From assembly GCF_001590795.1 (NCBI RefSeq), contig NZ_JXDL01000001.1:716514-780513 (forward strand): a stretch of DNA of 64,000 bases, written 5' to 3'. The position numbers and the translations under genes were made by a program. Of the stretch, positions 10,451 through 19,131 are shown in pieces (position 1 is the first letter of the stretch; every line of letters starts with the position of its first letter). The notes under the pieces were generated by a model, which searched no databases, was not told the origin of the DNA, and saw only the letters and a program-made list of their open reading frames with translations. The DNA comes from Bradyrhizobium sp. AT1. Lineage in GTDB: Bacteria > Pseudomonadota > Alphaproteobacteria > Rhizobiales > Xanthobacteraceae.

Positions 10451-11833
10451 TTGGAACCCCGGAATTTCGACGGGGAGGCCGACCGTCCGCGGTCGGCCGG
10501 GGCTCAGCAGACGGGGCGGGTGCTTGTCATCGGCCCCTATTTGCGGGTGCGCGCCGGCGGAGCCGACGCGCAATCTGAAACTCATGTCCTGCGTGATTCC
10601 GAGGCCCGGCTCGATGAAGCCGCCGGCCTCGCGCGCGCGATCGATCTCGTCATTGCTGATGCCATCATCGCACCGATCAGCCAGATCAGGCCCGCGACGT
10701 ATATCGGCAAGGGCAAGGTCGAGGAGATCGCCGCGCTGATCAAGACCCTCGACGTGGAGCTCGTGGTGATGGATTGCGCGCTGGCGCCGATCCAGCAGCG
10801 CAATCTCGAAAAGGAATTGCACGCCAAGGTGCTCGACCGCACCGGACTGATCCTGGAAATCTTCGGCCGCCGCGCCAAGACGCGGGAAGGCTCGCTCCAG
10901 GTCGAGCTCGCGCATCTCAACTACCAGCGCTCGCGCCTCGTGCGCTCATGGACCCATCTGGAGCGCCAGCGCGGCGGCTTCGGATTCATGGGCGGTCCCG
11001 GCGAGACCCAGATCGAGGCCGACCGCCGCCTGATCCAGGAGCGCATCTCCAAGCTCGAGGGCGAGCTCAAGAAGGTGCAGGCGACGCGGCGGCTGCATCG
11101 TGCCGGACGCCAGCGCGTGCCCTATCGCGTGGTCGCGCTGGTCGGCTACACCAATGCCGGCAAGTCGACGCTGTTCAACCGTCTGACGCGCGCCGACGTG
11201 CAGGCCGCGGATATGCTTTTCGCGACACTGGATCCGACTTTGCGCGCCCTGAACCTGCCGCATGGCGGCAAGGCAATGCTGTCGGATACCGTCGGCTTCA
11301 TCTCCAACCTGCCGACCCAGCTCGTCGCCGCCTTCCGCGCCACGCTGGAGGAAGTGCTGGAGGCCGATGTCATCCTGCATGTGCGCGACATCTCGCATGA
11401 AGATGCCGAAGCTCAGCAGAGCGATGTCGACGCGGTGCTGCGCCAGCTCGGCATCAACCCCGACGACTCAGGTCGCATCATCGAGGTTTGGAACAAGATC
11501 GACCGTTACGATTCCGAGCAACGCGAAGAGCTCTTGAACATCGCCGCGCGCCGGCCGGAGGATCATCCGGCCATGCTGGTCTCCGCCGTGACAGGCGAGG
11601 GCGTCGATGCACTGCTCGCCGCGATCGAGGAACGGTTAGCGGCCAAGCGCACCACGCTCGATCTCTCCATCGACGCCGCCGACGGCGCCGGCATCTCCTG
11701 GCTGCATCGCAACGCCGAGGTGCTGGCCAAAGAGCTGCACGACGGCCGCTTCGACATGACCGTGCGGGTGGACGAAACCAAGCGCGATATCGTAGTGAAC
11801 AGGTTTGACGCTGTGCCGCGTCTGTCGGCGTAA
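10451..11833 (+). CDS. hflX: Ribosome-associated GTPase HflX
   Basis: GTPase of 460 residues that binds the 50S subunit and helps split stalled ribosomes. It has an N-terminal HflX-specific domain (ATYIGKGKVEEIA, LVVMDCALAPIQQRNLEKEL, DRTGLILEIFGRRAKT), a glycine-rich linker with GGFGFMGGPGETQ, and a G domain with G1 GYTNAGKSTLFN, G3 DTVGFISNLP and G4 NKID. The likely start is TTG 10451, 11 bp after hfq; no ATG gives a full-length N-terminus, so the rare start is accepted. The unit with hfq ends before the hairpin repeat at 11845. Confidence 0.93.
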   Translation: MEPRNFDGEADRPRSAGAQQTGRVLVIGPYLRVRAGGADAQSETHVLRDSEARLDEAAGLARAIDLVIADAIIAPISQIRPATYIGKGKVEEIAALIKTLDVELVVMDCALAPIQQRNLEKELHAKVLDRTGLILEIFGRRAKTREGSLQVELAHLNYQRSRLVRSWTHLERQRGGFGFMGGPGETQIEADRRLIQERISKLEGELKKVQATRRLHRAGRQRVPYRVVALVGYTNAGKSTLFNRLTRADVQAADMLFATLDPTLRALNLPHGGKAMLSDTVGFISNLPTQLVAAFRATLEEVLEADVILHVRDISHEDAEAQQSDVDAVLRQLGINPDDSGRIIEVWNKIDRYDSEQREELLNIAARRPEDHPAMLVSAVTGEGVDALLAAIEERLAAKRTTLDLSIDAADGAGISWLHRNAEVLAKELHDGRFDMTVRVDETKRDIVVNRFDAVPRLSA

Positions 11834-11844
11834 ATCCCCAGCTT

Positions 11845-11929
11845 CGTAGCCCGGATGAAGCGAAGCGTAATCCGGGATTCGGATCTCGACGACCGGTCGC
11901 GGATTGCGCTTCGCTCCATCCGGGCTACG
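11845..11929. repeat. Long imperfect palindrome, Bradyrhizobium-type intergenic repeat
   Basis: Two ~29-base arms, beginning CGTAGCCCGGATG and ending CATCCGGGCTACG with inner parts AAGCGAAGCG and CGCTTCGCT, fold into a long hairpin. It lies between the convergent genes hflX and the GNAT gene and can end both transcripts. Elements starting GTAGCCCGGATG are abundant in Bradyrhizobium and Rhodopseudomonas intergenic DNA; that is from memory and was not searched. There is only one copy in this window. Confidence 0.7.
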
Positions 11930-11937
11930 GCCGCAGA

Positions 11938-12411
11938 CTAGTCGGCGAGGTCGAGGCTCATGAACTGATTATGCGGGCTCGCCTGATAATCCGCGAAGGG
12001 TTCGCAGTTCGTGAAGCCGACACTGCGATAGAGTGAAACGGCCGGCGCATGAAGCGGTGCCGTGCCGGTCTCCAGGCTAAGACGCGCATAGCCTCGTTTG
12101 CGGGCCTCAGCGATGATATGATGCAGGATGGCACGGCCAACCCCGGTCCCGCGGGCAGCCGGCGCGGCCCGCATCGACTTCACTTCTGCATGCGCGTCAT
12201 CCAATTGCTTGAGGGCGCCAAATCCAACCAGCTGATCGTCCTGCCATACGGTCCAGAAGGTAACCGCCGAGTCCGAAAGGCCGCTCGCATCCAGCGCCTG
12301 CGCGTGCTTGCCCATCACACTCTGCAGTTCCGCAAGGTGATGCGCCAAGAGGTCGGCTACATAGGGCGCCGTCGGATCATCCTGCCTGATGTCCATGTAG
12401 CGCCCTTGCAT
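11938..12411 (-). CDS. GNAT-family N-acetyltransferase
   Basis: Acetyltransferase of about 157 residues with the GNAT acetyl-CoA site: RAAPAARGTGVGRAILHHIIAEARKRGY (R/Q-x-x-G-x-G/A motif), followed by LSLETGTAPLHAPAVSLYRSVGFTNC. It belongs to the group related to putative acetyltransferases of small molecules; the substrate is unknown. ATG 12411 overlaps the mazG stop by one base (TGATG); an internal ATG at 12396 (MDIRQDD) is an equally good start. It is co-transcribed with mazG. Confidence 0.8.
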   Translation of the reverse strand: MQGRYMDIRQDDPTAPYVADLLAHHLAELQSVMGKHAQALDASGLSDSAVTFWTVWQDDQLVGFGALKQLDDAHAEVKSMRAAPAARGTGVGRAILHHIIAEARKRGYARLSLETGTAPLHAPAVSLYRSVGFTNCEPFADYQASPHNQFMSLDLAD

Positions 12412-13229
12412 CACGTGGCCGTCTTCGCCTCATTCCACAGCGCATCCATCTCCGCCAGCGACGCCTGCTCGAGCGTGCGGCCCTGCGTCTCCAACGCGCG
12501 CTCAATGAACGCAAAGCGCCGCTCGAACTTCGCGTTGGTCACGCGCAGCGCGGCCTCCGGATCGGCATCGACGTGGCGGGCGAGGTTGACCAGTGCGAAC
12601 ATGAGGTCGCCGGTCTCCTCGGCGATTTCCTGCTTGTCGCCACGATCGAGCGCGGCCTCGATCTCGTCGGCTTCCTCGCGGATCTTTGCCAGCACTGCGC
12701 GCGGGTCGTTCCAGTCGAAGCCGACGGTGGATGCCTTGCGCTGCAGCTCCATGGCACGCGTCAGCGCGGGCTGTCCGGCCTTGACGCCCGACAGCAGCGA
12801 TCTGTGCGCCGGTACGTCTTCCGGCGGCCGGCGTGCGGCGCGCTCGGCCTTCTCCTCGGCCTTGATGCGGTCCCAGACTTCCTTGACGTGAGAGGAGGCG
12901 AGGTTGCCGTCCTTGTCGGCGAAGACGTGGGGATGACGCCGGATCATCTTTCGCGTGATGGCCTCGACGACGTCGCCGAAGGCAAAGGCGTTCTGCTCCG
13001 ATGCCATCTGGGCGTGGAACACGACCTGGAGCAGGAGGTCGCCAAGCTCCTCGCGGAGATCGTCGAGATCGCCGCGGTCGATGGCGTCGACCACCTCATA
13101 GGCTTCCTCGATCGTGTAGGGCGCAATCGTCGAAAAGTCCTGCTCAAGGTCCCAGGGGCAGCCGGTCACCGGCGTGCGCAGCGCCGCCATGATCTCGATC
13201 AGGCGGGAAATGTCGCGGGAAGGGGTCAT
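12411..13229 (-). CDS. mazG: Nucleoside triphosphate pyrophosphohydrolase MazG
   Basis: House-cleaning enzyme of 272 residues that hydrolyses non-canonical NTPs to NMP and pyrophosphate. Two MazG repeats are visible: the N-terminal one with CPWDLEQDF, EEAYEVVDAI and EELGDLLLQVVFHAQ, and the C-terminal one with EEADEIEAAL and EETGDLMFALVNLARH. Both keep the acidic metal-binding ExxE-12-28-ExxD arrangement. The start is ATG 13229 (MTPSRDISRLIEIM); the open frame extends upstream without similarity. It is followed by the GNAT gene with a 1-base overlap. Confidence 0.94.
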   Translation of the reverse strand: MTPSRDISRLIEIMAALRTPVTGCPWDLEQDFSTIAPYTIEEAYEVVDAIDRGDLDDLREELGDLLLQVVFHAQMASEQNAFAFGDVVEAITRKMIRRHPHVFADKDGNLASSHVKEVWDRIKAEEKAERAARRPPEDVPAHRSLLSGVKAGQPALTRAMELQRKASTVGFDWNDPRAVLAKIREEADEIEAALDRGDKQEIAEETGDLMFALVNLARHVDADPEAALRVTNAKFERRFAFIERALETQGRTLEQASLAEMDALWNEAKTAT

Positions 13230-13334
13230 TGGGCACCGGAGTTGCGCGTTTCCGGCTTTATGCCAAATGCACGGCATTGATCCCAGCGGAACAAGGCGAA
13301 ATCAGACGGATTTCCACCGACGGGCTGATCTGGA

Positions 13335-13850
13335 TCAGGTTGCCTTCCGCCGGAGCATAAGCAGCCAGATGTTCATCGCCGCGCAAAGTCCAAAAAACAA
13401 GGTCACCGCCAGTCCGATCATTCTGCTGCCGGTCTCGCCGACGGACATCAGGAGGCCGCCGGCGACGAACACCAGAGATCCGATGGTCAGCGGCCAGAGC
13501 ACGACCGGGCCATGCGCGCGTGCCTGAGACGTCATACTCTCCTTCAAAGATAGCCCTTCATCAGCGGCCTCGAGGCGGGGAAGCAGAACCCACATCCAAG
13601 CCAAATAGAATGCCAGGGAGATAGCGGCCGACGCAAAGCTGATGGTGTAACCGTGAAAGATGATTGGTGCGAGGATGACAGGCAGGAGTGAAACCACCAT
13701 GTAGGCTTTCACCTGCTTTCGAAGACGTCCATAGCGCTCCTCCGAGCCGATGGCGTAACCGCGCCCGAGCGCTCCCCATGGAAAGAACAGCCGGCGGCCG
13801 TCCTCGGTGGTCTTGAAACTGCTACTGGCCAACCCTTCGAAATAACCCAT
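13335..13850 (-). CDS. Small multi-pass membrane protein of unknown function
   Basis: A 171-residue protein. After a polar N-terminus (GRRLFFPWGALGRGYAIGSEE) come four predicted membrane helices: about 50-66, 70-90, 117-137 and 142-165. The short RLFFPWG...GYAI motif before the first helix resembles a small family of uncharacterised proteobacterial membrane proteins. No catalytic residues are evident. It stands alone, 105 bp upstream of mazG on the same strand, so it may share that transcript. Function unknown. Confidence 0.7.
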   Translation of the reverse strand: MGYFEGLASSSFKTTEDGRRLFFPWGALGRGYAIGSEERYGRLRKQVKAYMVVSLLPVILAPIIFHGYTISFASAAISLAFYLAWMWVLLPRLEAADEGLSLKESMTSQARAHGPVVLWPLTIGSLVFVAGGLLMSVGETGSRMIGLAVTLFFGLCAAMNIWLLMLRRKAT

Positions 13851-13996
13851 ATCGACGTCCGTCCATTGGATCGTGCGGCAACGCCGTTATGCTACCAGGG
13901 CGAGTATGCGACGGCAAATGAGTGACGCCCGCCGGCGCGGACGCCGTTGCGTGATCTTGCATTGATGGCGTCGACGAAGTGGACTACCTGAGGCCC

Positions 13997-14719
13997 ATGA
14001 GTGACGCATTTTCATCACAAACCGCGCTGGTCCTGTTCTCAGGCGGTCAGGATTCCACCACCTGCCTGGCCTGGGCGCTGAGCCGCTTTGCGCGGGTGGA
14101 GACGCTGGGGTTCGAGTACGGCCAACGCCACGCGGTGGAGCTCGACTGCCGCGATCGGCTGTTCGCTGGCATCAAGGGTCTTCGCGCTGATTGGGCGGAA
14201 AAGCTCGGCGAGAGCCATACGCTGTCGATCCCGACGCTGGCGGCGGTGTCCGAGACCGCGTTGACGCGCGACGTCGCGATTGCGATGGGCGCCGACGGCC
14301 TGCCGAACACGTTTGTGCCCGGCCGCAATCTGGTGTTCCTCACCTTTGCCGCGGCACTGGCGTATCGCCGGGGCATCACCCACATCGTCGGCGGTATGTG
14401 CGAGACCGACTATTCCGGCTATCCCGATTGCCGCGACGACACCATCCGCGCGATGCAGACCGCGCTGTCACTCGGCATGGCCCGGAAGTTCGAGCTGCAC
14501 ACGCCCTTGATGTGGATCGACAAGGCCGCGACCTGGAAGCTGGCGCAGGATCTCGGCGGCGACGGGCTGGTCGATCTGATCCGCGAGCACTCCCACACCT
14601 GCTATCTCGGGACGCGCGGCGCTCAGCACGATTGGGGCTACGGTTGCGGGGAATGCCCGGCATGCAGCCTGCGGGCGAAGGGGTGGCGGGAGTTCGTGGC
14701 GCGAGCGGAGCTTACCTAA
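13997..14719 (+). CDS. queC: 7-cyano-7-deazaguanine synthase QueC
   Basis: Makes preQ0 from 7-carboxy-7-deazaguanine with ATP and ammonia, for queuosine in tRNA. Length is 240 residues from ATG 13997; a GTG at 13979 is a weaker alternative. It has the PP-loop [16 protein letters not shown] at the N-terminus and a C-terminal zinc site with Cys residues in SHTCYLGT and [11 protein letters not shown]. The rest ([33 protein letters not shown]) is textbook QueC. queD and queE are not adjacent. It converges with the nitrile hydratase set, and the two genes overlap by a few bases at 14712-14719. Confidence 0.95.
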   Translation: MSDAFSSQTALVLFSGGQDSTTCLAWALSRFARVETLGFEYGQRHAVELDCRDRLFAGIKGLRADWAEKLGESHTLSIPTLAAVSETALTRDVAIAMGADGLPNTFVPGRNLVFLTFAAALAYRRGITHIVGGMCETDYSGYPDCRDDTIRAMQTALSLGMARKFELHTPLMWIDKAATWKLAQDLGGDGLVDLIREHSHTCYLGTRGAQHDWGYGCGECPACSLRAKGWREFVARAELT

Positions 14720-15089
14720 AATCCTCCGCCTTAAGCTCGATCGGCTTGCCGTGCGGCGTGCGATCGGCGGCGTGGTCCCAGGCGTCGCGGTAGCGCTGCA
14801 GCGTGTCCATCGAGGCGACGCCCTTGCTGGCGACGAGGCCCTCCAGCGTGGCGAGCCAGTGCAAATAGTAGGTCTCGCCGGTGTCGGGATCGCCGGCCGC
14901 CTGGGCGCGCTTGATCTCGGAGGCGAGGGCGGCGGCCCATTCCGGCCAGGTGAACACGCCGCGCTCGTGAAGGCTCAACGCCATCGCGAACGCATGCGCT
15001 TCCCACGGCGCGCGGAACACCGGGCCGTCGTCGTCGCGGGGAATGCTCGGGATCGCCGCCGTCGCGGCGGCGGCAGCTGCGCTGCTCAT
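14712..15089 (-). CDS. Nitrile hydratase activator / accessory protein
   Basis: A 125-residue protein of the nitrile hydratase accessory family (P14K/NhlE-like), which delivers cobalt to the alpha subunit by subunit exchange. It resembles the N-terminal part of the beta subunit: [38 protein letters not shown] is spread over residues 22-59, and the C-terminal part has [17 protein letters not shown]. The start ATG 15089 overlaps the beta-subunit stop (TGATG). Its position after alpha and beta is the standard arrangement and indicates an active, self-maturing enzyme. Confidence 0.88.
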   Translation of the reverse strand: MSSAAAAAATAAIPSIPRDDDGPVFRAPWEAHAFAMALSLHERGVFTWPEWAAALASEIKRAQAAGDPDTGETYYLHWLATLEGLVASKGVASMDTLQRYRDAWDHAADRTPHGKPIELKAEDFR

Positions 15090-15748
15090 CACGCCGGATC
15101 CAGATAGGGCTCGAAGGCGTCGATCGAGACCTTCAGCGTGGGATCGCCATCCTCGCCCCAGAGATCGCGGCCCTCGAACACGACGGTGTAGAGCCATTGC
15201 GGATGTTCGCCGTGCTCCATCGCCGCGGTGTCCGGAAACACGTGGCAGCCGTGGTTGAGCTCGACGATGCCGACATGGCCGCGCACATAACGCGGCAGCC
15301 GCGTATGCGTCTTGGGGTGGATGTTCTTGGCGCGCACACGGTCGCCGATGTTGAATTTTGCGGCCGCTGGTGCCGGGCGGGCGAACTTGCCGCGCACCAT
15401 GATGCGCTCCACCTGGCCGAGATCGAACTTGCCGTGCTTGAGCGTCTTCCCCGGCTGCATCGCGTGACCGGCGGCGACTTCCTCGCGGGTGAGATAGCCC
15501 TTCTCGATCAGCATCTCCTCGAGCCCGAGAAACCATTTCTTGTAATAAGAGCTCGAAAGGTACACGTGGGGCGGAATGGTCTCGCGATAGAAGCGCGAGG
15601 TGTCGATGTTGAAGGCGCCGGCTGCGCCCATCGCACGCACCATCGCCAGCACGCGGGATTCCCATTCCTCGTGAAACACCGGCTCGTTCGGCTCGGGCTC
15701 GACCTTGCCGAACCCGTCCATGCCGCCCATGTCGTGCACGCCGTTCAC
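15089..15748 (-). CDS. nthB: Nitrile hydratase beta subunit
   Basis: Beta chain of 219 residues; with the alpha chain it hydrates nitriles to amides. It begins [14 protein letters not shown] from a GTG start at 15748, which overlaps the alpha stop (GTGA). Family marks are HDMGGM at the N-terminus, then [26 protein letters not shown] and a C-terminal SH3-like barrel ([50 protein letters not shown]). Length is typical of the cobalt type. It is the second of three translationally overlapping genes. Confidence 0.93.
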   Translation of the reverse strand: MNGVHDMGGMDGFGKVEPEPNEPVFHEEWESRVLAMVRAMGAAGAFNIDTSRFYRETIPPHVYLSSSYYKKWFLGLEEMLIEKGYLTREEVAAGHAMQPGKTLKHGKFDLGQVERIMVRGKFARPAPAAAKFNIGDRVRAKNIHPKTHTRLPRYVRGHVGIVELNHGCHVFPDTAAMEHGEHPQWLYTVVFEGRDLWGEDGDPTLKVSIDAFEPYLDPA

Positions 15749-16380
15749 GACGGCGCTCCCGGCGTCTTGGGGAATCCGGTGCCGATCATGGAATCGCGCG
15801 TGACGAGCTCGGCGAGCTGTTCCTCGCTCCACCCCTCGGTGCCCGCGGGGCGCATCGGCAGCACCAGGAAGCGGGTTTCTGCCGTCGAGTCCCAGACCCG
15901 GATCTCCATGTCCTTGGGCAGGGTGACGTCGAAATCGGCGAGCACGCCGCGCGGATCTTTCACGGCACGCGAGCGGTAGGGCGCGGCCTTGTACCAGACC
16001 GGCGGCAGTCCCAGCATTTCCCAGGGATAGCAGGAGCACAGCGTGCACACGACCATGTTGTGCCGCGCGGGCGTGTTCTCGACCACGACGAGATGATCGC
16101 CGACGCGGCTGACATGGCCGAGCGTGCCGATGGCCTTGCTGCCATCCTCCAGCAGCGCTTTCTTGAAGGCCGGATCGCTCCAGGCTTTGGCGACAACGCG
16201 CGCGCCGTTGTGCGGGCCGATCTTGGTCTCATAGGCCTGGATGATGGCGTCGAGCGCGGCGGGCTCGACATAGCCTTTTTCAGTCAGGATCGTCTCGAGC
16301 GCGCGCACGCGCAGCTCGGTCTCCGACAGTTCGGAATGATCGTGATCGTGATCGTGGTGATGGTCGTGATCGTGGCTCAT
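15745..16380 (-). CDS. nthA: Nitrile hydratase alpha subunit, cobalt type
   Basis: Catalytic subunit of 211 residues. The metal-binding loop reads VCTLCSC; Thr after the first Cys marks the cobalt class (iron enzymes have Ser). The second and third Cys of the CxLCSC loop are normally oxidised to sulfinic and sulfenic acids. The start is ATG 16380. The first 16 residues are nearly all His and Asp ([16 protein letters not shown]), encoded by a simple ATCGTG-type repeat; this could bind metal ions. It is first in the alpha-beta-activator operon. Confidence 0.94.
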   Translation of the reverse strand: MSHDHDHHHDHDHDHSELSETELRVRALETILTEKGYVEPAALDAIIQAYETKIGPHNGARVVAKAWSDPAFKKALLEDGSKAIGTLGHVSRVGDHLVVVENTPARHNMVVCTLCSCYPWEMLGLPPVWYKAAPYRSRAVKDPRGVLADFDVTLPKDMEIRVWDSTAETRFLVLPMRPAGTEGWSEEQLAELVTRDSMIGTGFPKTPGAPS

Positions 16381-16502
16381 AATGGGAAAGATAGGGGCAA
16401 TGGGCCCTGCCTGTCGAGTATGCGTTGCGGCGTAACCGGGTCCCATATTCGTGAGGCCGGATGTAGGCTAGCATCGCCGCAGGGCAGATTGGGGAGACGT
16501 TA

Positions 16503-17309
16503 GTGACGGACTACGTGAAGATCGAAAAGGGCCTTGGGCCCGAGGGACGAATCGCGGTGGTGCGTTTCGACCGCGGCGACGGCATCAATGCGCTGTCGCC
16601 GGAGGCGCTGCGCCAGCTCACCGCGGCGGCGCGAAGCTTCGAGGATGATGCTGCGACCTCCGTGGTGGTGCTGACCGGCAGCGCGAGCGCATTCAGCGCC
16701 GGCTTCGACCTGAAGGATGCCGAGGGACGCGCGCGCAAGGACATGGATCTCGGCACGCTCAGGCGGCACCTCAAGCTCGGGCCGCGTCTCACCCGGGCCT
16801 GGCAGGAGATGGAGCAGATCACGATCGCGGCGATCGAGGGCTTCTGCGTCGGCGGCGGCGTGGCGCTGGCCGTCGCGCTCGACTTCCGTGTCATGGGCAG
16901 CGATGCCCATCTGCGCGTGCCCGAGATCGGGCTCGGCATGAACATGAGCTGGCAGAGCATCCCGCGCATGCTGCATCTGATCGGGCCCGCCCGCACCAAG
17001 CAGGCCGTCATCTTGGCCGATCAGCGCATCTCCGCGGAGGAAGCCTATGAATGGGGACTGGTGGAGCACGTCGTCGATCCCGGCCATGCGTTCGATGCCG
17101 CCATGGATCTCGCCCGCAAGGTCGCCGCGCAGCCGCCGCTCTCGGTGGCGATGACGAAACTCACCGTCAACCGGCTGGCGCATGCTCTGGACGATCTCGC
17201 CAGTCACATGGACGTCGACCAGTTCGCGCTCGCAGGTTTCAGCGAGGATCACAAGGAGGGCGTCGAGGCGTTCCTGGCCCGCCGCAAGCCGCGCTTCAAG
17301 GGGCGGTAG
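16503..17309 (+). CDS. Enoyl-CoA hydratase/isomerase family protein
   Basis: Crotonase-fold protein of 268 residues from GTG 16503 (GGAGACG ribosome site 7 bp before). It has both oxyanion-hole segments, ASAFSAGFDLKD and GFCVGGGVALAVALDFRVM, and the glutamate-containing VPEIGLGMNMSW. It acts on acyl-CoA thioesters in fatty or aromatic acid breakdown; the exact substrate cannot be told. It is divergent from the nitrile hydratase genes and 112 bp before the DASS transporter gene, with which it may be co-expressed. Confidence 0.85.
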   Translation: MTDYVKIEKGLGPEGRIAVVRFDRGDGINALSPEALRQLTAAARSFEDDAATSVVVLTGSASAFSAGFDLKDAEGRARKDMDLGTLRRHLKLGPRLTRAWQEMEQITIAAIEGFCVGGGVALAVALDFRVMGSDAHLRVPEIGLGMNMSWQSIPRMLHLIGPARTKQAVILADQRISAEEAYEWGLVEHVVDPGHAFDAAMDLARKVAAQPPLSVAMTKLTVNRLAHALDDLASHMDVDQFALAGFSEDHKEGVEAFLARRKPRFKGR

Positions 17310-17421
17310 ATTTGTCTCGGGCCATTGATCGCACTCCCGGCAGTCCGTATACGCCGCACCGGCAGAAGAGCAGGCTCGGCCAACGAGCCGCTAGAGGCGA
17401 CGACATCACAGGGGAGGGCCC

Positions 17422-18894
17422 ATGACCGCCAGTTCGCAGGCGCCTGAGGCAAAGGGATTTCGCTGGAAACTGATTGCACCGCTCGTTGTCTGGCTGGTGA
17501 TCTATCTGTGGCCGGTGCCTGCCGGGCTCAACGTCAATCAGTGGCACTATTTCGCGGTGTTCGCGGCCGTCATCACCGGGCTTATCCTGGAGTCGATGCC
17601 GGTCGGCGCGGTCGGATTCATCGGCCTGACGGTCGCCGGGGTTGCGGGCTATATCGATCCCGATCCCGGCAAGTCGCTGCGCTGGATGCTGGCGGGCTTT
17701 GCCGAAAGCACGGTCTGGTTGATCGTGGGCGCCTTCGTGTTCTCGATCGGTTATCGCAAGAGCCAGCTCGGCCGGCGCATCGCGCTGGTGCTGGTGCAGC
17801 GCCTCGGCCGCAACACGCTCGGCCTCGGCTATGCCGTGGCGATGTCGGACTTCCTGCTCGCGCCCGCAACGCCCTCCAACACCGCGCGTAGCGGCGGCAT
17901 CGTCTATCCCATCATCTCCAACATCCCACGCATCTACGGCTCGGAGCCGGGACCGACCGCCGGCAGGATCGGCACCTATGTGATGTGGACGGCGTTCGCG
18001 GCCACGGCCGTGACCAGCTCGCTGTTCTTCACTGCGCTTGCGCCGAATGCGGCGGCACTGGCGATCGCCAAGAAGACCGTCGGGGTCGAGGTCAGCTGGG
18101 GCCAATGGTTTCTCGGCTTCGCGCCGCTTGGCCTGCTGCTGATGGCGGTCGTGCCGCTGCTCAGCTATCTGGTGTGCCGGCCCGAGGTGAAACGCAGCCC
18201 GGAGATTTCCGAATGGGCGGCCAACGAGCTCGCCGAGATGGGCCCGATGTCGCGCAACGAGTGGATCATGCTGGCGCTGATCGTGCTCGCGATGTTCCTG
18301 TGGATCGCGGGCTCGAGCCCGGACATCCGCGTGCCCGTGCTCGGCTCGAACTTCGTCAACGCCACCACCGTCGTGTTCATCGTGATCTCCCTGATGCTGG
18401 TGACTGGCGTGATCGAGTTCGCCGACATCGTCAGCGAGAAGAGCGCCTGGGAGGTGTTCTTCTATTTCACCTCGCTGCTGACGTTGGCCTCCGGCCTCAA
18501 CGAGATCGGCTTCATCAAATGGTTCGCGACCGAGTACGCCAAGCCGCTTGCCGGGCTGTCGCCGTCGACCGCGATGCTGCTGCTGGTCGCGCTGTTCTTC
18601 TGGATCCACTATTTCTTCTCGAGCATCACCTCGCATGCCGCCGCCGTGCTGCCGGTCGTGCTCGCGGTCGGATCGGGCATCCCCGGCCTGCCGGTCACGA
18701 CCCTCGCCATGCTGTGCATGTACTCGCTCGGCCTGATGGGTGTGATCTCGCCTTACGCGACGGGACCTGCGCCGATGTATTTCGGCAGCGGCTATATCGG
18801 GAAGGGCCAGTTCTGGGGCTTTGGCCTGATCTTCGGGCTGCTCTATTTCGCTGGGCTGCTGCTGATCGTGCTGCCCTGGTTGCAGATGGGGTGA
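17422..18894 (+). CDS. DASS-family (SLC13) di/tricarboxylate transporter
   Basis: Inner-membrane transporter of 490 residues with 11-12 predicted helices. It carries the two DASS substrate/sodium motifs as PSNTARSGG (first SNT) and SSITSHAAAV (second, SxT variant). It resembles bacterial CitT/YbhI-type 2-oxoglutarate, malate or citrate translocators, which exchange or symport dicarboxylates. A GGGGAGGG ribosome site lies just before ATG 17422. It follows the enoyl-CoA hydratase gene; substrate undetermined. Confidence 0.88.
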   Translation: MTASSQAPEAKGFRWKLIAPLVVWLVIYLWPVPAGLNVNQWHYFAVFAAVITGLILESMPVGAVGFIGLTVAGVAGYIDPDPGKSLRWMLAGFAESTVWLIVGAFVFSIGYRKSQLGRRIALVLVQRLGRNTLGLGYAVAMSDFLLAPATPSNTARSGGIVYPIISNIPRIYGSEPGPTAGRIGTYVMWTAFAATAVTSSLFFTALAPNAAALAIAKKTVGVEVSWGQWFLGFAPLGLLLMAVVPLLSYLVCRPEVKRSPEISEWAANELAEMGPMSRNEWIMLALIVLAMFLWIAGSSPDIRVPVLGSNFVNATTVVFIVISLMLVTGVIEFADIVSEKSAWEVFFYFTSLLTLASGLNEIGFIKWFATEYAKPLAGLSPSTAMLLLVALFFWIHYFFSSITSHAAAVLPVVLAVGSGIPGLPVTTLAMLCMYSLGLMGVISPYATGPAPMYFGSGYIGKGQFWGFGLIFGLLYFAGLLLIVLPWLQMG

Positions 18895-19131
18895 GCCCGG
18901 CGGGAGGCCGATAGCCCGGGGAAGGAATATTCTTTTCGGGGGAAGGATTGGGGAATCTTCGTCCATCTCCTCGCAAATATCTGACATTGCAAGAAAGACT
19001 GGAAAAGGCGATGGTGCGTGTTGCGGTGCAGCGCGCGCCCCTTGTGAGCCGTTTGCTGCTGTTCCACCCCCAGTCGCTGATGCGACCCGGCTCTCGTTTG
19101 CCTTTTCGGGCGGGCGAAAGAACTATGATTC

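Noticed and set aside
18895-19131. SAM riboswitch before metN
   Set aside because: No recognisable SAM-II or other SAM riboswitch core; the region shows no convincing conserved pattern.
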